Below, piece by piece: positions 25,728-38,350 of a stretch of DNA of 64,000 nt. Position numbers and translations under genes: made by a program. Position 1 is the stretch's first letter. The number at the start of each line of letters is the position of its first letter. Under the pieces are notes generated by a model. It was not told the origin of the DNA. It worked only from the letters and a program-made list of their open reading frames with translations, and did no database searches. The DNA is from Glandiceps talaboti (lineage: Eukaryota; Hemichordata; Enteropneusta; Spengelidae). The stretch is taken from NCBI RefSeq assembly GCF_964340395.1, contig NC_135555.1:6198501-6262500 (forward strand). The letters are read 5' to 3'.

Positions 25728-25778
<51 letters not shown>
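25510..25778. repeat. Compound tetranucleotide array (ATCT)n(CTGT)n(GTAT)n(CTGT)n
   Basis: Successive blocks at 25510-25530 (ATCT), 25531-25600 (CTGT), 25603-25694 (GTAT) and 25728-25778 (CTGT). Neighbouring blocks differ by single transitions, so one array probably gave rise to the next by point mutation and expansion. Confidence 0.95.
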
Positions 25779-25781
<3 letters not shown>

Positions 25782-28693
25782 CTCTCTCATTCACAACTAT
25801 ACAGATGTACATGCACGCAGACACGCTGACTGTCAGTTCGCGACACACATAAGACAGGGTAAAATATACTAAACATACCTTTATTATCAGAACACAATGT
25901 AATCTATCGTTTCAAAATATCAAACGGTAATAAAAGACAATAAACACAGAGGACAAAATAGAAGTGCATAAAATAATGAAAAAAGACTAAAATGTATGAC
26001 TGTGTTAAAGAACATTAAAAAATTAAAAAATTAAAATAAAATAAACATTGAATATTGTGACTACTTAGTGGAACATTCAAGTGTGGGACGAGGTGGACGG
26101 GGTTAACCATATCTTAGATGTATAAGTGAGCCCATATGTCATACACTTAGTTTATTACGCTGCCTATCTAAAATGTACTCAAAGTATTCCACGTACACAA
26201 GCATACGCAACCATCATTTGCTATTGACTGAACTCAGGCCTGGTATTGAGATATATACTTACAAACGATCCGATGGCGTAATTTTTTGTACGTATATAAA
26301 AATGACACCAAAATCCCTCAACGGAGTCAATTGCAATAATTGTAATGTCATAGACATTAATATCATACTGGACTAGTTTAAGCAAAAGACGTGCGTCACT
26401 TTCAATTTGTTGCATCTCTTAAAAATGCCATGGAGGTGACAACCAAAAAAGGCCAAAACTTTGAACTTATAGAGATGAAATATGTCATATCACTCAAAAA
26501 TAATATTTTCGAGATAATTCACATGTCTCTAATTATATGATGTAGGCGAGGTGAGATATTTAACACGGCACTGGGTAAAAGTACAGGAAAGGGTTTCCTT
26601 ATCCTACTTTATCGCATGAATCATGAACTATTTTCACTCCACGAGGATGGCAATGTTTACGACAGTGTCTTTATTTGGGTTACGTTCCGTCTCGCCTGCG
26701 TCGCGGACACTGCGATGCTCTTTTGTTTTTTTGTTTTTATCAGACGCCGACTTTGTGGGTTGCTGAGTGGAAGAAATCGCTTGAAATGTACATGTAATCT
26801 AATCGTAATGGAAGGGAATAATTGGTTTATCGCGGCAAACTACACGTATGCACAAATCAGAGTTAAATAAACAGCCCCCTCCTTGAATAAATGGTTGCAT
26901 GGAATTGACAAATGCAACTGACTTGCCATCCGAACTCTCTCTAACCATAATCCTCGGTGGTTATATTGCACCTAACAATCCCACTCACTGTATACCATTC
27001 CCCAGACTGGACTTTACTGTAATTTAGTTATCGCTTTAAAACAAGCAATTAGTCGACGTGAAAGTTGAGTAGCGAAAGCATAAGTAGTCTATAAGAGCAA
27101 AAAAGTCTACCATCTTAGTCACGGTGTATACCTGTGCGTTTTTCCACATTTTTTCCGGTGGTTTTTTAAAATTTTATTGTGTGTATGTGGGGGGGGGGGG
27201 TTGTGTTTGCCACCGATTGACACTTCATCAGTTAGTAAACATTACCAAGGCACTGAGAAAAGTATACTGACATTCTTTTTTAGAAAATCGATTTGATTGA
27301 AAACATAGCAAACAAAGAGAGACCAAGTGTCACATACTAGTAGAGTTTATTAGGTGAAATAAGAGGAGAGTGGGGAGAAAATAAACTCGTTTTGGTTTGA
27401 CTGTGTTCTCGACTTACGTACAACTCTTTCATCTAACACCATCGTAAGACTGTGCTTCCTGTTGCCGGCCGATCAACACAGTTGGTTCAAGTTACGCGAG
27501 TTACCTTCAGTGCAAAGTACCTCCCTATACTCTGCCATTGAAGCGTGGTCGTACGTTCTAATCAGCAGTGGAGGCCAAGCACATTAGGTTTTTTTTAAAC
27601 AGAAACCAAAGCGGAAAGGGTCATACTTCGCTTGCTAGCAAAATAACAGTGAAATTGTATTTTTGCAAAACCTTTCTGTGTTTACTGTGCAACTGAAAAG
27701 TGGTCATTCAATCGCTGCCAATTGCGTGTGAAAAGATACAATTTAGGTTCATTGAAATTTACTGAGAAATACAACAAACCCCATTGGAAACGACTTCACA
27801 GACGGATTGTTTTCCAAACATTTCGTCAAAGATTTATACACAAATGAGACATTGTAGACCCGGTTACGGCAAAGAACGCTGTAAAATAAACTACGTATGC
27901 TCACTCCAACAAGAAAAGCAAACTTTGGGATCTCTTTTACCATACGCATTAGCAAAATCACCGGTTGTTAGCCCCTCTCGAAAATGTTTAATTTGCCCGC
28001 TAGCCAAGCGCACATATTGGAACTTTGGAGGGTACATTCCACTGTTTACGTACCTGCTGGGGCTAATGAAATGTACAAGGTTTATCACCTTTGATTTTGT
28101 AAAGTTGTGTTCATTACAATCTCAATTAAGACATGATTAAAATGTTGACCCTTACCACTTATTTCGTGTCAGAATTTCTCCAGCGTAATAAGCTGGGATG
28201 GCGAGTGCAGTACTACAGAGTGAGCATGCGTGATCCTGACAGCACATTTAGCGTCCCCTCTCTTTATTTCTTCATATTGTAACTTTCAAAATGCCTCCTC
28301 GTCGGCCTTTTAGAAGTAAAAATACTTTGAGTTTATTGACTGAGTCTGTAGGGCTACAATAATTGAAATGTATGCTTTTTGAATTGATTTTATCTCCAAG
28401 TTATTTTTTATAATTAAACAGTCTACTTTTTGTACTGATTTTATCTCCAAGTTGTTTGTTATTTCAAGCATAAAGTCCAAGTCAACATCACAGGGCTATT
28501 ATGTACATCTTGTAGTGAAAACTGGTAAAGTTTGTGTTTGTTATTACAAGGCAATGCTTTTCATGCTGTTCACTGTGTCGCAGGTATCTTCCTTTTATTT
28601 TAGATCCTAAATGTTTCAGATACCCATCTCAAACCGCAAAAACCGCGCTACTATACCTCCTCTCCCATCTCTCTCCTCACCCGTCACCCACAC
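25779..28693. other. Intergenic, no gene recognised
   Basis: An A-rich stretch lies at 25880-26045. A 51-base direct duplication is visible by GATTTTATCTCCAAGTT at 28386-28402 and 28437-28453. A reading frame of 118 codons at 27784-28140 has no recognisable domain or codon signal and I do not call it. Confidence 0.5.
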
Positions 28694-28733
28694 GCATACA
28701 TACACACATACATACATACATACATACATACAT

Positions 28734-28764
<31 letters not shown>

Positions 28765-28904
28765 AACATACATACATACATACACACACACATACACACA
28801 TACATACATACATACATACATACATACATACATACATACATACATACATACATACATACATACATACATACATACATACATACATACATACATACATACA
28901 TACA
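28694..28904. repeat. (CATA)n microsatellite with CACA interruptions
   Basis: About 50 tetranucleotide copies, the same motif and orientation as the arrays at 15253, 37548 and 50934. Confidence 0.95.
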
Positions 28905-29251
28905 ATCTCTCTGTTGGAATGAGAAATAGGGTAAGTCTCTGTGTTTATATAATCATGTATTGCTGATTAGTAAACGACCAAAGTGACGAGAATCAGCCAT
29001 GGTCTTTACCTGTCATATGACCAATACTACCGTCTAAGTTACACGTAGGTTTAGAGAAAATGTGAATTTGATGTGTAAACTGTCTCGATGTCTCTTTATT
29101 CATTCTTTGTGGATGTAATCTATCAATGTTATCTATTTGACCCATTTTCTGTATAATCAACCATCAAGTTCCTTATAAACTTTTATCTTTGCTCTTTTCA
29201 TTTCTTCCTCTCATCCGGTTCCTTCTCCTTTTCTTCTACTTTTCCAATTCA

Positions 29252-29452
29252 CCACCAGCACCACCATCAACACCACTATCAGCAGCACCCCACCACCACC
29301 AACACCACTACCAGCAGCACCCCACCACCACCATCACCACCACCAGCACCATCATCATCACCACCACCACCACCACCACCACCACCACCACCACCACCAC
29401 CACCACCACCACCACCACCACCACCACCACCACCACCACCACCACCACCACC
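29252..29452. repeat. (CCA)n trinucleotide repeat
   Basis: Degenerate CAC/CAG/CAT triplets from 29252 become a pure (CCA) tract from about 29358 to 29452. It reads as poly-Thr, poly-His or poly-Pro depending on frame, but no flanking coding sequence supports an exon. Confidence 0.9.
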
Positions 29453-32400
29453 GATTCTTTTCTCAACACATTAATTTATTACATCCGAATCCACATAAAT
29501 ATTTGCGTGAAAAGTTTATCTAGATCGATTATATGTTAGTACAACACCTTTGATGTTTATGGACCATCGACAGTTTGTTCTTCATTTACTCTTTTATGTC
29601 GGATTAAATCATAAAAAACTAAAATTTACTTTAGAAGTGGGATGATGATGATGATGAAAGATTTATTTGTGATTGTATTTATGCTTGTACAAGTCACCCG
29701 CAAAGCCCTAAATATTTATAGCGAGGACTAAACATGTATAGTCGAGATTATACAGGTTTGATGTAGCCCTAGGGGGGTTCGTCCATGTGCTAACGTTAAT
29801 CCGACAGCTTTAACAGTAATGCCCCCTCATAAATTTATACATTGTATGTACATTTCTGTGTTTGGCATTTGAAACAGACTGTGTATTTGATCTCTTTCTC
29901 TATACTCTCTCCGTCTCCATCTCTCTGACCTCCCCCATCTCTGTGTACGGATACCCATCACCCTAACAATGAGATTGTCATTTTAGAATACGGTTTTGCC
30001 TTTCCTCTGTATATTCCGAGGCTATCAGAAGTGTAATGTGTAGGTTTACTATATTAAACACATATAGTAGAGTTGCATCACAGTGATCATCAGTAGAAAT
30101 GTACATTCTCACTTAGTACACGATGGGCTTTCGCGCCAAAAGATGATGGTGAATGTTTAAACGATATAATTATTCTCAAACACCTGAAGTCTGTAGTTTT
30201 ACATTATTCAAATTAGAATTCAAATTAACATATTATCATGAATATTTACCGTAAGGCTAATTATGTAATCGAATGTAAAATATCGCTGGGAGATATCAAT
30301 CGCTCTGTAAGAAAAAGTTTTATCCCCTTCATGATGTTCAAAGTTCAAGCTGTTGAACAATAGGTCCACTTGTACCCAGAGCTGTGTTTGCTGTATAACA
30401 GTTTGTAAAACTACTCCAGCTTTGTCGAACGGCCAATAAAACCGTTATAGTCTATGTTTACTTGCCCATTTTGTTGAAGAATGGAGCAGTCAAGCCCTTT
30501 GAACGTGTGTACACTGGTACTCGAGACGTTTTGGAAAAACAACGCGAATTCTTTAACGAATGAAAGAAAACACCAGTTGGTGAATACGACGGCCCAGATG
30601 AGACTGTTTCATTCGATACTTATCTATAAATAATGGAATAATGCTTTCAGTTATCGAAATTGTATCACCATTCTTTTTGTCGGTATACCCTTTCTTTTGT
30701 TTCTAGGACCAATCGGAGAACGGTGGGGTTTAGTTTAGTTCTGCGGTAATGATGAACAGGTACTTCTCTGTTCGAGTCCGCTATTGTGTCACCGTGTTAA
30801 TTATATTTGTTTATATTTGTCACAGTAATGTTGACAAAACGATTAAATTCAATTGACACGTGATTGCGAAATGCTTTGAAACAAAACAGAAACTTGTTAA
30901 AAGTGAGCTACCGTCCTCGTCACAGGGTTAGCTATGTAGACTGTATCGTTGTACCGTGACTACCAAATCTTAAGTTCCCACGGAAACCTTCTCTCTGCCG
31001 ACACCTTCACACTCCGTCGCCGGTTCCCATAGAAGGTGTTTGGTTACCTTCAGCGGCTTTCGTAAACATTCTGCTTGGCATCTAGAGTTGACCCGTGCAT
31101 TTTGTTAGCTCGGCTATACAATTCAACCTCCACATTCAAAACTTAAAGGGGAAAAAAAGAATGAAAAAACTTGGGATGTTGCAACTTAAGTAAACTCTGT
31201 CTCCTAGTCAAACAAGCCGTACTTGTGTACCATTTTACCTGGCCACTTCAGCTGAATAGCCAGTGTTGTACGAGAGCATTCTCCCGGATGATTTTCCCCC
31301 GAAGCAGAACGTCCCCTTTTCAATGGTGGAATTCGCCTCAACAAAAGCAACTGCCTAATAATGTTTTCCCTAACGCCCGTCAACTGCAACCAAGTATTCA
31401 GAGCTACCGGTGTTGTTTAAATAACCCCTTAAAATACTGTCCGCCTAAAAGCCTACATTGGACAATAGCACCAACAATTGGAACTCGTTTGTTGAAGGAA
31501 CTAATAAACTAACCAGTAATACCAAATACGTTTATTGGTTATCGACAGTCTGTTTGTTTTTATTTTTCAGGTTTTCTTTAAACGTTGGCTAGGGGAACAA
31601 TATTGTTGACTCGTTGGTTTCATTAAATAGCTATTTACTGAAAAGGCAAAAGTTTACAACATGTATTGTTTAGTCCGCCCGGGATCATTTATGAATGTCT
31701 AGCTCTCACAATACAATCATTTCTTGCCATTATGAAACCTAAACAACCGGGGCGATTCAAAATTAAACAAACCGGATTTTGTTGCAAGGGAAAAGAAAAC
31801 ACCACGGTAAATCACTATTAATGATAAGCGGTGTCCGTTCACAGCAAATTGTACTGCGACTGAAACGTAACCTCATCAATTTCAAAACGGGCAGTCGCTC
31901 GCACTCTGTCTCAACAAGCTAAACTCTGAAGTTTCCCACAGTAATCTTTCCTCTTAATAAAACTGCGATATACCTGTTTCAAATCGCATCAAAGTCGACC
32001 AGGTATCGTGTCCATCATTCTACGTGTACATTTCAAAACCATCACAGGTATGAATCACACCGTTCATATTTTGAGTGAAATTGACTGAAATCGACACGTT
32101 CCGACCGCCTCAGCGATATCTCCTATAAAGCTATTGGAAAAAGTAAAGAGTGTACATTTACTAGCGTGTGGGTATTACTATTAATGGCTTTAAAATGGGT
32201 TAAAGGAAATCATTGTCAACACGCCACACGGGTGCACACGCAACCTTAGACATACATAAATCACAGCAAAACCCTTCATTTCTTTCAAGAATCATGTTTA
32301 AAAATATACCGTTCAAAAATGTACAATATTTTGTAAAAGTTTCACAAAGGAAATCAATCTGTGACTGAATACCACACACGGTTAAACACACTCATCTGGC

Positions 32401-33078
32401 GGCGAATGGTTTGGAATAGTCCAAATACACAAATGTCACTGAAATAAACTAACCTAAAACTTCTTTGCCATTAAGGTCTCGAGAGAAGATATATAGACGG
32501 AGAAAGGCGTTTCTCATGTCTGAGTTCATCAACCCCTTGTTCATTTCATTCTCTGACTCTCTATAGTACTAAGTATCCCATCCATTTCATTTCTGATTTC
32601 TAGGCACAACATTATATTGTCAATTTCAAAGTTTCTGGATACAAAAAGATGTCTCATCGGTTACGATCCAAGATGTCGCATTTCACAACCAATAGTTCAA
32701 TATAATCTTGAAATAAAATCGATGTTAGATTTCTGCTTACGACTGAGAATGGCCCATTCCAGCTAAACTTTCTTTCCAATGACTTTTGTATAGTCTGCAT
32801 AATTCTCAACTTGAAAATATTATTTTCAGGTTCCTACATGATCCATTTCAATTTCACATAGTCTTATCTATTTCAAGTTTCTGATGACTTATTTTCTTGA
32901 TCAATTTCATTTATAATTTCTAATTCTGTCGTTAAAAAATTGCCCGGTCCTTTTCATTTGAAATTTCTGAATTATTTTTTCTTCGGAATAACTTCTAGTT
33001 TTCTTTTTAAAAGACTTTATCAAACATAATCAGAATCCATCACGATAAGTGCCTGTAAATACTTGACATTAACTCCAA
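29453..33078. other. Intergenic DNA between GMDS and FoxL1, no gene recognised
   Basis: No exon of a known family is seen. Between about 32560 and 33000 loose variants of ATTTCA...TTTCTGAT recur many times (for example 32584, 32848, 32872, 32903, 32957), as in a decayed minisatellite. A CTGATGATCACTG motif occurs on the - strand at 30080-30093. Confidence 0.5.
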
Positions 33079-33084
33079 TTTATT
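33079..33084 (-). terminator. Candidate FoxL1 polyadenylation signal
   Basis: TTTATT on the + strand gives AATAAA on the - strand about 800 bases after the FoxL1 stop. I found no canonical AATAAA nearer to the stop, so it is the first candidate. Weak support. Confidence 0.3.
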
Positions 33085-33881
33085 CGTAAGAGTAAAAATT
33101 ACCTTGTGAATTTAATTTGTTTTAAGTTCGGCAAACAAAATTAATAAGTTCCTGAAAACAAAATCAATATGTTCATTTCGTTTCAAATTGGAAAGAAAAC
33201 TCCCATGGAAATATATTTCATATATTCTTTTTGAAGACATACATGCCATGGCTAATTCTTAATGTCCCTTTTCGGGGGGAAAAATACACTTTGGGTTTTC
33301 TACAAAAAATTCCAGGCATGCAACACACGTAAATGTCAGTTTCCCAATGTTGTACAAAGTGGAATCGCAGCAATATATCTCCAACCAGGGGAGTAGTGAG
33401 TTGCATTACACATGTTACTGGCTATTTTACACCAACTCCTTGACAGTAATTACCAAAACATGTCTATGACTGAGACCTGCCAGATAAAAACACCAACTTA
33501 TTTACAGATTCACAGATAACGTGTTTTTTAGTCGTACAGGAATCTTTTCCGTAATGTATGTCACTTTTTATATAATTTAAATGACTGATAACGAAGGGTT
33601 TCCTTGAAATGTCAGGTTACATTTTTTGACAGATAGATGCAAAAAGACAAAAACCGTGATATAATGCTATATCGAGATAAACAATATACGAACATGAATT
33701 ATAAACCCGTGTGGTATACTATGAGGTTGTTCGGTGATTACATACAGAACACTTTGATAAAATACAAACTCGTTTCAAATACAAACACCATTCTATGTGC
33801 ATATCCATACAGAAAATGTCCACCGTTCATAAAAGTCACTAAATCTGGTTCAAGTTCTGTTATAAACATAATAAAATTTGA

Positions 33882-35444
33882 CTACAGTAAACAGGGGAGT
33901 CGACCATCTTTCAAACTGCTTGGCCTTTCACTCAGTGCCCACGGCTTCACTCCATACGGGAACGAGACGGCGGTCGACGGCAGACCGGCGGATTGTTGGT
34001 ATTGGGGGATATAATATTGAAATGATGGGTAGGGGGAGTATCTGACGGGTATGAAATGGTGATAAGAGCTGTTCAGACCGCTAGAGTACGGGATGGGAGA
34101 ATGTGATGCCGAAGTAGAATGATATTGCGAATAGTGTGCAGAGTTCCTCAATTCCTGGGTGTAGACTCCCCCTATTTCAAACGCCGGGTTAGCCCTGAGG
34201 GTGTCCCTCTGAGTGGGGTTAATTCTGTCTGCTAAACTTGCAAGTTTCATCAATTTTTCACAACTATTTTGAGCATAGAATTGTCCACGTCTGCCGTAGC
34301 ACTCATTCTCTTCGTCTGTTTTCAGTGGTGTGTTTAGAGCCCGACCACATGGGGGTACGCTCTCAAAGGAACGTTCTTGTTGCATTATTGCAGGTGTTCG
34401 TTCTTTCTTGTCCGGTTTTATGATGTTTTCGATCGTAAACGCACTGTTCCTGCTTTCATGTCTTGTGTGGTTCGAGTTGCCGATTTGAACACATCGAGAT
34501 ATTGATGAGATATCTCGTTTGTTCATCGTCATCTCATGGGCTTCTTCACCGTCGCTCTTTCCTTTTTCATTTGTAACAAACGACTGATGAACCGTAGAAT
34601 TCGATGCATTTTCATCTTCGGAAAAAGTGTCGACGTCGTAATCTGACGCGAAGTCTTCGGTGGGACTAACTGAAGCCATCAATGGTTCGAAATTCTCATT
34701 TTCGTAAATCACCGGCGTTTGATTCTCAGTATTATGATTTCGTTGAGAAGGTTCATTTATATTGTCCTTGTCCCTCGTGATATTGGATTGTGTTTTGTTG
34801 TCAAAGTTACAGTCGTCCTCCTCTTCCTCCTCCTCCTCCTCAACCTCTTCCTCTTCCCCATCTTCCACCTCATCAATTAAATTATCATCTTCTGAAGTGT
34901 CATCTCTTCTCACCTGCTCAGACTTCTTGTCACAACTGTTCACGTTTTGTTTTTTGTCGTCTTTTTCACCAATTTTGATATGTGACTTTGGTCGCCGTTT
35001 GCGACGTCGAAAGTTACCATTTTCGAACATCTCTTCAGAATCAGCAGCAAGTGTCCAGTAGTTTCCTTTACCAGGTTTTCCCTTCTCACGAGGCATCTTG
35101 ACAAAGCAGTCGTTCAAACTGAGATTATGGCGAATCGAATTCTGCCAACCTTGCTTGTTGTCATGGTAATATGGAAACCTGTCCATGATAAATTGATAAA
35201 TGCCATTGAGTGTGATTTTCTGATCAGGTGCGCTTCTGATTGCCATGGCAATCAATGCGATATAGGAATATGGCGGTTTCTGTGGTTGCTCCCTCCTCTC
35301 TAAGACGTTCAAAGTCAGCGGGTTGTAGGCATCGTCTCTCGCAGCATGGGTGAAGTAACAGCCATGATGATGTGATAGATAGCTTAAATGTCCCGTGGGA
35401 AGTGATGTGTAATTGCCTGGGTAGAGATTCGTTAAGGAAGCCAT
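33882..35444 (-). CDS. FoxL1: Forkhead transcription factor FoxL1, complete single-exon gene
   Basis: A 520-residue nuclear transcription factor in one uninterrupted exon. The forkhead (winged-helix) domain spans residues about 55-152, from [15 protein letters not shown] to RRRKRRPK. The recognition helix is [16 protein letters not shown] (102-117), wing 1 is [44 protein letters not shown] and [12 protein letters not shown] identify the FoxL1 subfamily; FoxC and FoxF differ there. The RRRKRRPK end serves as a basic, nuclear-localising patch. Residues 183-211 are strongly acidic, coded by a CTC-rich low-complexity tract. [11 protein letters not shown] (334-344) matches the eh1-type Groucho-binding motif FxIxxI(I/L), so repression through Groucho/TLE is likely. 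The C-terminus (440-495) is rich in Tyr, Ser and Pro. The start has G at -3 and +4, and an in-frame TGA lies 27 bases upstream (35472-35474), so no earlier start is open. In vertebrates FoxL1 acts in gut mesenchyme downstream of Hedgehog. The exact length may include lineage-specific insertions. Confidence 0.95.
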   Translation of the reverse strand: MASLTNLYPGNYTSLPTGHLSYLSHHHGCYFTHAARDDAYNPLTLNVLERREQPQKPPYSYIALIAMAIRSAPDQKITLNGIYQFIMDRFPYYHDNKQGWQNSIRHNLSLNDCFVKMPREKGKPGKGNYWTLAADSEEMFENGNFRRRKRRPKSHIKIGEKDDKKQNVNSCDKKSEQVRRDDTSEDDNLIDEVEDGEEEEVEEEEEEEEDDCNFDNKTQSNITRDKDNINEPSQRNHNTENQTPVIYENENFEPLMASVSPTEDFASDYDVDTFSEDENASNSTVHQSFVTNEKGKSDGEEAHEMTMNKRDISSISRCVQIGNSNHTRHESRNSAFTIENIIKPDKKERTPAIMQQERSFESVPPCGRALNTPLKTDEENECYGRRGQFYAQNSCEKLMKLASLADRINPTQRDTLRANPAFEIGGVYTQELRNSAHYSQYHSTSASHSPIPYSSGLNSSYHHFIPVRYSPYPSFQYYIPQYQQSAGLPSTAVSFPYGVKPWALSERPSSLKDGRLPCLL

Positions 35445-35747
35445 GACTAGTCGACAGCAGTGATTTGTAGTTCAGGTAACTCTAACTGAATGTTGGTGAG
35501 TCGTGAAGTAACACCTGTCCTGCTCACAGCGTGTGGAATCAGTGTTCTTACCCTACCGCACAGTGCCAGTTATGGAGCCCGTACTAACGCCACACTGGCT
35601 CTTAAGGGAAACGGGGAGTCTCTGTTATTCTTGAGACATGTACGCCACTTTGTTTTAAAGTTGTTGAATGTTGTTGTATTTAGGGTTAGGTGGGCTATCG
35701 CATGAGTGTATAAATGCAACATTGAGCAAATAGTCCTTTATGGCATT

Positions 35748-36247
35748 GCCCACCCACTATTCTTACAGCGGTCCATTACGACACATTTACACGTGTCCGG
35801 CACCTCTCCACCAATCATCGTGCACCATCGGCCAAAGTTTGTTTATAAAATGGCAACACCAATTAAAACAGCCCACCCAAGCCGCTTTCAAAAGTGTTTA
35901 TTTTGAATTTTTCTGAAGAGAAACTGACCACCCATTTTGGTAAACAAATGTATTGTGTGAAAAATGACGCATATCGGGTATCAAGGAAGACGATTGGCTG
36001 TTGGTCCAGATTTGTCAAAACTCTGTACAATTCGTGTTAAGATTGACGGCAGTGTATACTGACCCTCGTGTGATTATTAAACACGAACTTCAAAACGAGG
36101 CCAAGGTACACAGCCACAGCCTCTTTCCGTCACGGATCAGATCGTGAGGGCGCTAGACAAGTCTTCGTTTGTCGCTACGATTACTGTCGCTGTCTCAGCG
36201 ATCCTCGTTAAGTGACGCCGATGTTGTATACCTCCGACCGGTAAACA
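35748..36247 (-). promoter_or_regulatory. FoxL1 upstream region with clustered Gli-like and forkhead motifs
   Basis: Within about 300-800 bases before the FoxL1 start, the + strand has a perfect Gli consensus GACCACCCA at 35926-35934 and two one-mismatch relatives GCCCACCCA at 35748-35756 and 35871-35879, all in the same orientation. Forkhead-type sites lie at 35840-35846 (TGTTTAT), 35940-35946 (GTAAACA) and 36241-36247 (GTAAACA). The perfect Gli site and the second forkhead site are five bases apart. The - strand also has a TATAAA-like motif at about 35843-35849, roughly 400 bases before the start codon. No transcription start can be fixed from sequence alone. Confidence 0.5.
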
Positions 36248-37547
36248 AACTTCCAAGATTGTAGTCACCAGCGCTGATTTTTGAAAAAAGGCACCATTCC
36301 AAGGCTAGCGATGTAGTCTCTACGTCCTTGAGAGCGATAAATCGCGCCGCTGCATTTCAATAGGTGTGTACTGCATGGTTCTTTAGTTTGTTGCTCTAGG
36401 TTTAAGTGTGTTGTTTCCCATGCTAGTCGGCCATAACAACCGACATAAGGTAGCTTTAACAAGCTGCCAGATTTGTTTGCTACTTTCTTTGTTTCGCTTC
36501 AAGTTCAAAACTTTGTTCAAATCATTTTATCCAATGTATCGAAAGATAAATGATCGCATTACGGATATACAAATCGACGTGTAAACCTAGGGTATTTGCA
36601 TTGGCCAATTGACTTGGTGTACTTTCTGGTAAATGCCAGTAAAATCAATATCTGTCGATAGATTTATAGCAGAATTGTATTTGCCTTTAAATTTAATGCC
36701 ATGTCTTAGTAAAACCGCAATTTCTTATCTATAACCGGAAATGGATTTTTCGTCCATACCATTCCACACATCACTAGAACTGCAAATGTTCCTGTTAATT
36801 TCTGTACCGTCGAAAGGGAGCAAGAGTTTGCATTATTATCGTCTGCGTGAACAGAAGTTCAAGTCATGTCTCCCGTATGAACACATTGGTCATATTTTCG
36901 CGCCAAAAATAATTGAAACAATTTAGATAAACATGAGCAAAGAGTCAAAATTTTATTTTTGGTGACATGTTAAAGCATTATTTGCATAACATCTCAGCTT
37001 ATTCTGTAGGTATGATGTAGTCATTTGCAATGTTTGGCTAATCCGCCATATTACAATGCTAACTGGCAACGTCAATCATTTGGATAATGTATTCAATTAA
37101 TTTCATTATTGTGAATACTCAATAAATTCACATCCATAATCGAACAATTCTAATAATCTGCTAGTTTGAAGATCGAAAGCAAGACCATGGTGGCAGTTAG
37201 CGTTAGTAATATTTGTATGACATGATATAAATACCATATTAACGACCCCCGGGCCCAAGCCAATTGAACACCAACCTACTGATATTTCTACAAGTATTCA
37301 CCCGGCTTCTTTGTCTGGAGGTATCTCAATGGTTTCGATATCAATACCACGCATAACTTCTTAAAATTGCTGAGTAGAATGGTCGCAATTTTCAACCACT
37401 CGAATTGGACGGAATTTTTAGAATAACTAAAGCATTTGTCAGAAGGCTGTTCGTTTTGTTTGAAAGCCGTGATACATTAATATAATTATATTATACATAT
37501 AAACTGCTGTCAACATTTGTTTGTAAATATTTTATAAGTACCCAATA
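36248..37547. other. Upstream of FoxL1, nothing further recognised
   Basis: No exon or RNA gene recognised on either strand; scattered AT-rich blocks. Confidence 0.5.
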
Positions 37548-37923
37548 ATACATACATACATACATACATACATACATACATACATACATACATACATACA
37601 TACATACATACATACATACATACATACATACAAACATACATACATACATATATACATACATACATAATACGTACATACATACATACATACATACATACAT
37701 ACATACATACATACATACATACATACATACATACATACACACACACATACATACATACATACATACATACATACACAATACATACATACATACATACATA
37801 CATACATACACAATACATACATACATACATACATACATACATACATACATACACAATACATACATACATACATACATACATACATACATACACAATACAT
37901 ACATACATACATACCCCCCCCCC
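37548..37923. repeat. (CATA)n array with spaced CACAATA variants, ending in C10
   Basis: A long tetranucleotide array. Four variant units CACAATA occur at 37774, 37809, 37852 and 37891, that is 35, 43 and 39 bases apart, which suggests duplication of a larger unit of one variant plus 7-9 CATA copies. The array stops at a run of ten C (37914-37923). Confidence 0.95.
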
Positions 37924-38040
37924 GAAAAAAAGAGAGAAGAAATTGCGATTTACCTTCCTTTCTTCTTGTATCCTACTTCTGCATCACGTGATAAAATTGT
38001 AGCTCTTTTGTACCGAAACTGTTACACCAGCTATAGATGA

Positions 38041-38113
<73 letters not shown>
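38041..38113. repeat. (GTCT)n microsatellite
   Basis: About 18 copies. A second array of the same motif lies 170 bases downstream. Confidence 0.95.
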
Positions 38114-38118
<5 letters not shown>

Positions 38119-38282
38119 GCCCGCCTTTATGTTTGTCACTTAATGGATGTCCGTTTGTCTGTCTGTCTGTTGACATACCCACTGTGTACAGAGAGTAAAA
38201 TTGCTGATCAGTCTATAACAACAACTGGGAGAAAACCGCGTTGTGAGCAGAACAATTATTGCTGTATATCTGGATATTTTAT

Positions 38283-38349
<67 letters not shown>

Positions 38350-38350
38350 G
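38283..38350. repeat. (TCTG)n microsatellite
   Basis: About 17 copies, same strand orientation as the array at 38041. Confidence 0.95.

Noticed and set aside
27784-28140. 118-codon frame on the + strand
   Set aside because: No recognisable domain, no plausible splice context or conservation evidence; length is within chance for the window.
29189-29539. Poly-Thr frame of 116 codons over the CCA tract
   Set aside because: The frame is dominated by a pure trinucleotide repeat, and its non-repeat ends have no recognisable similarity.
30725-30800. TTCGAGTCC motif resembling a tRNA T-arm
   Set aside because: No acceptor stem, D-arm or anticodon arm can be drawn around it.
33637-35061. Frames on the + strand opposite FoxL1
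   Set aside because: They are the antisense shadow of the FoxL1 exon and of its acidic low-complexity tract.
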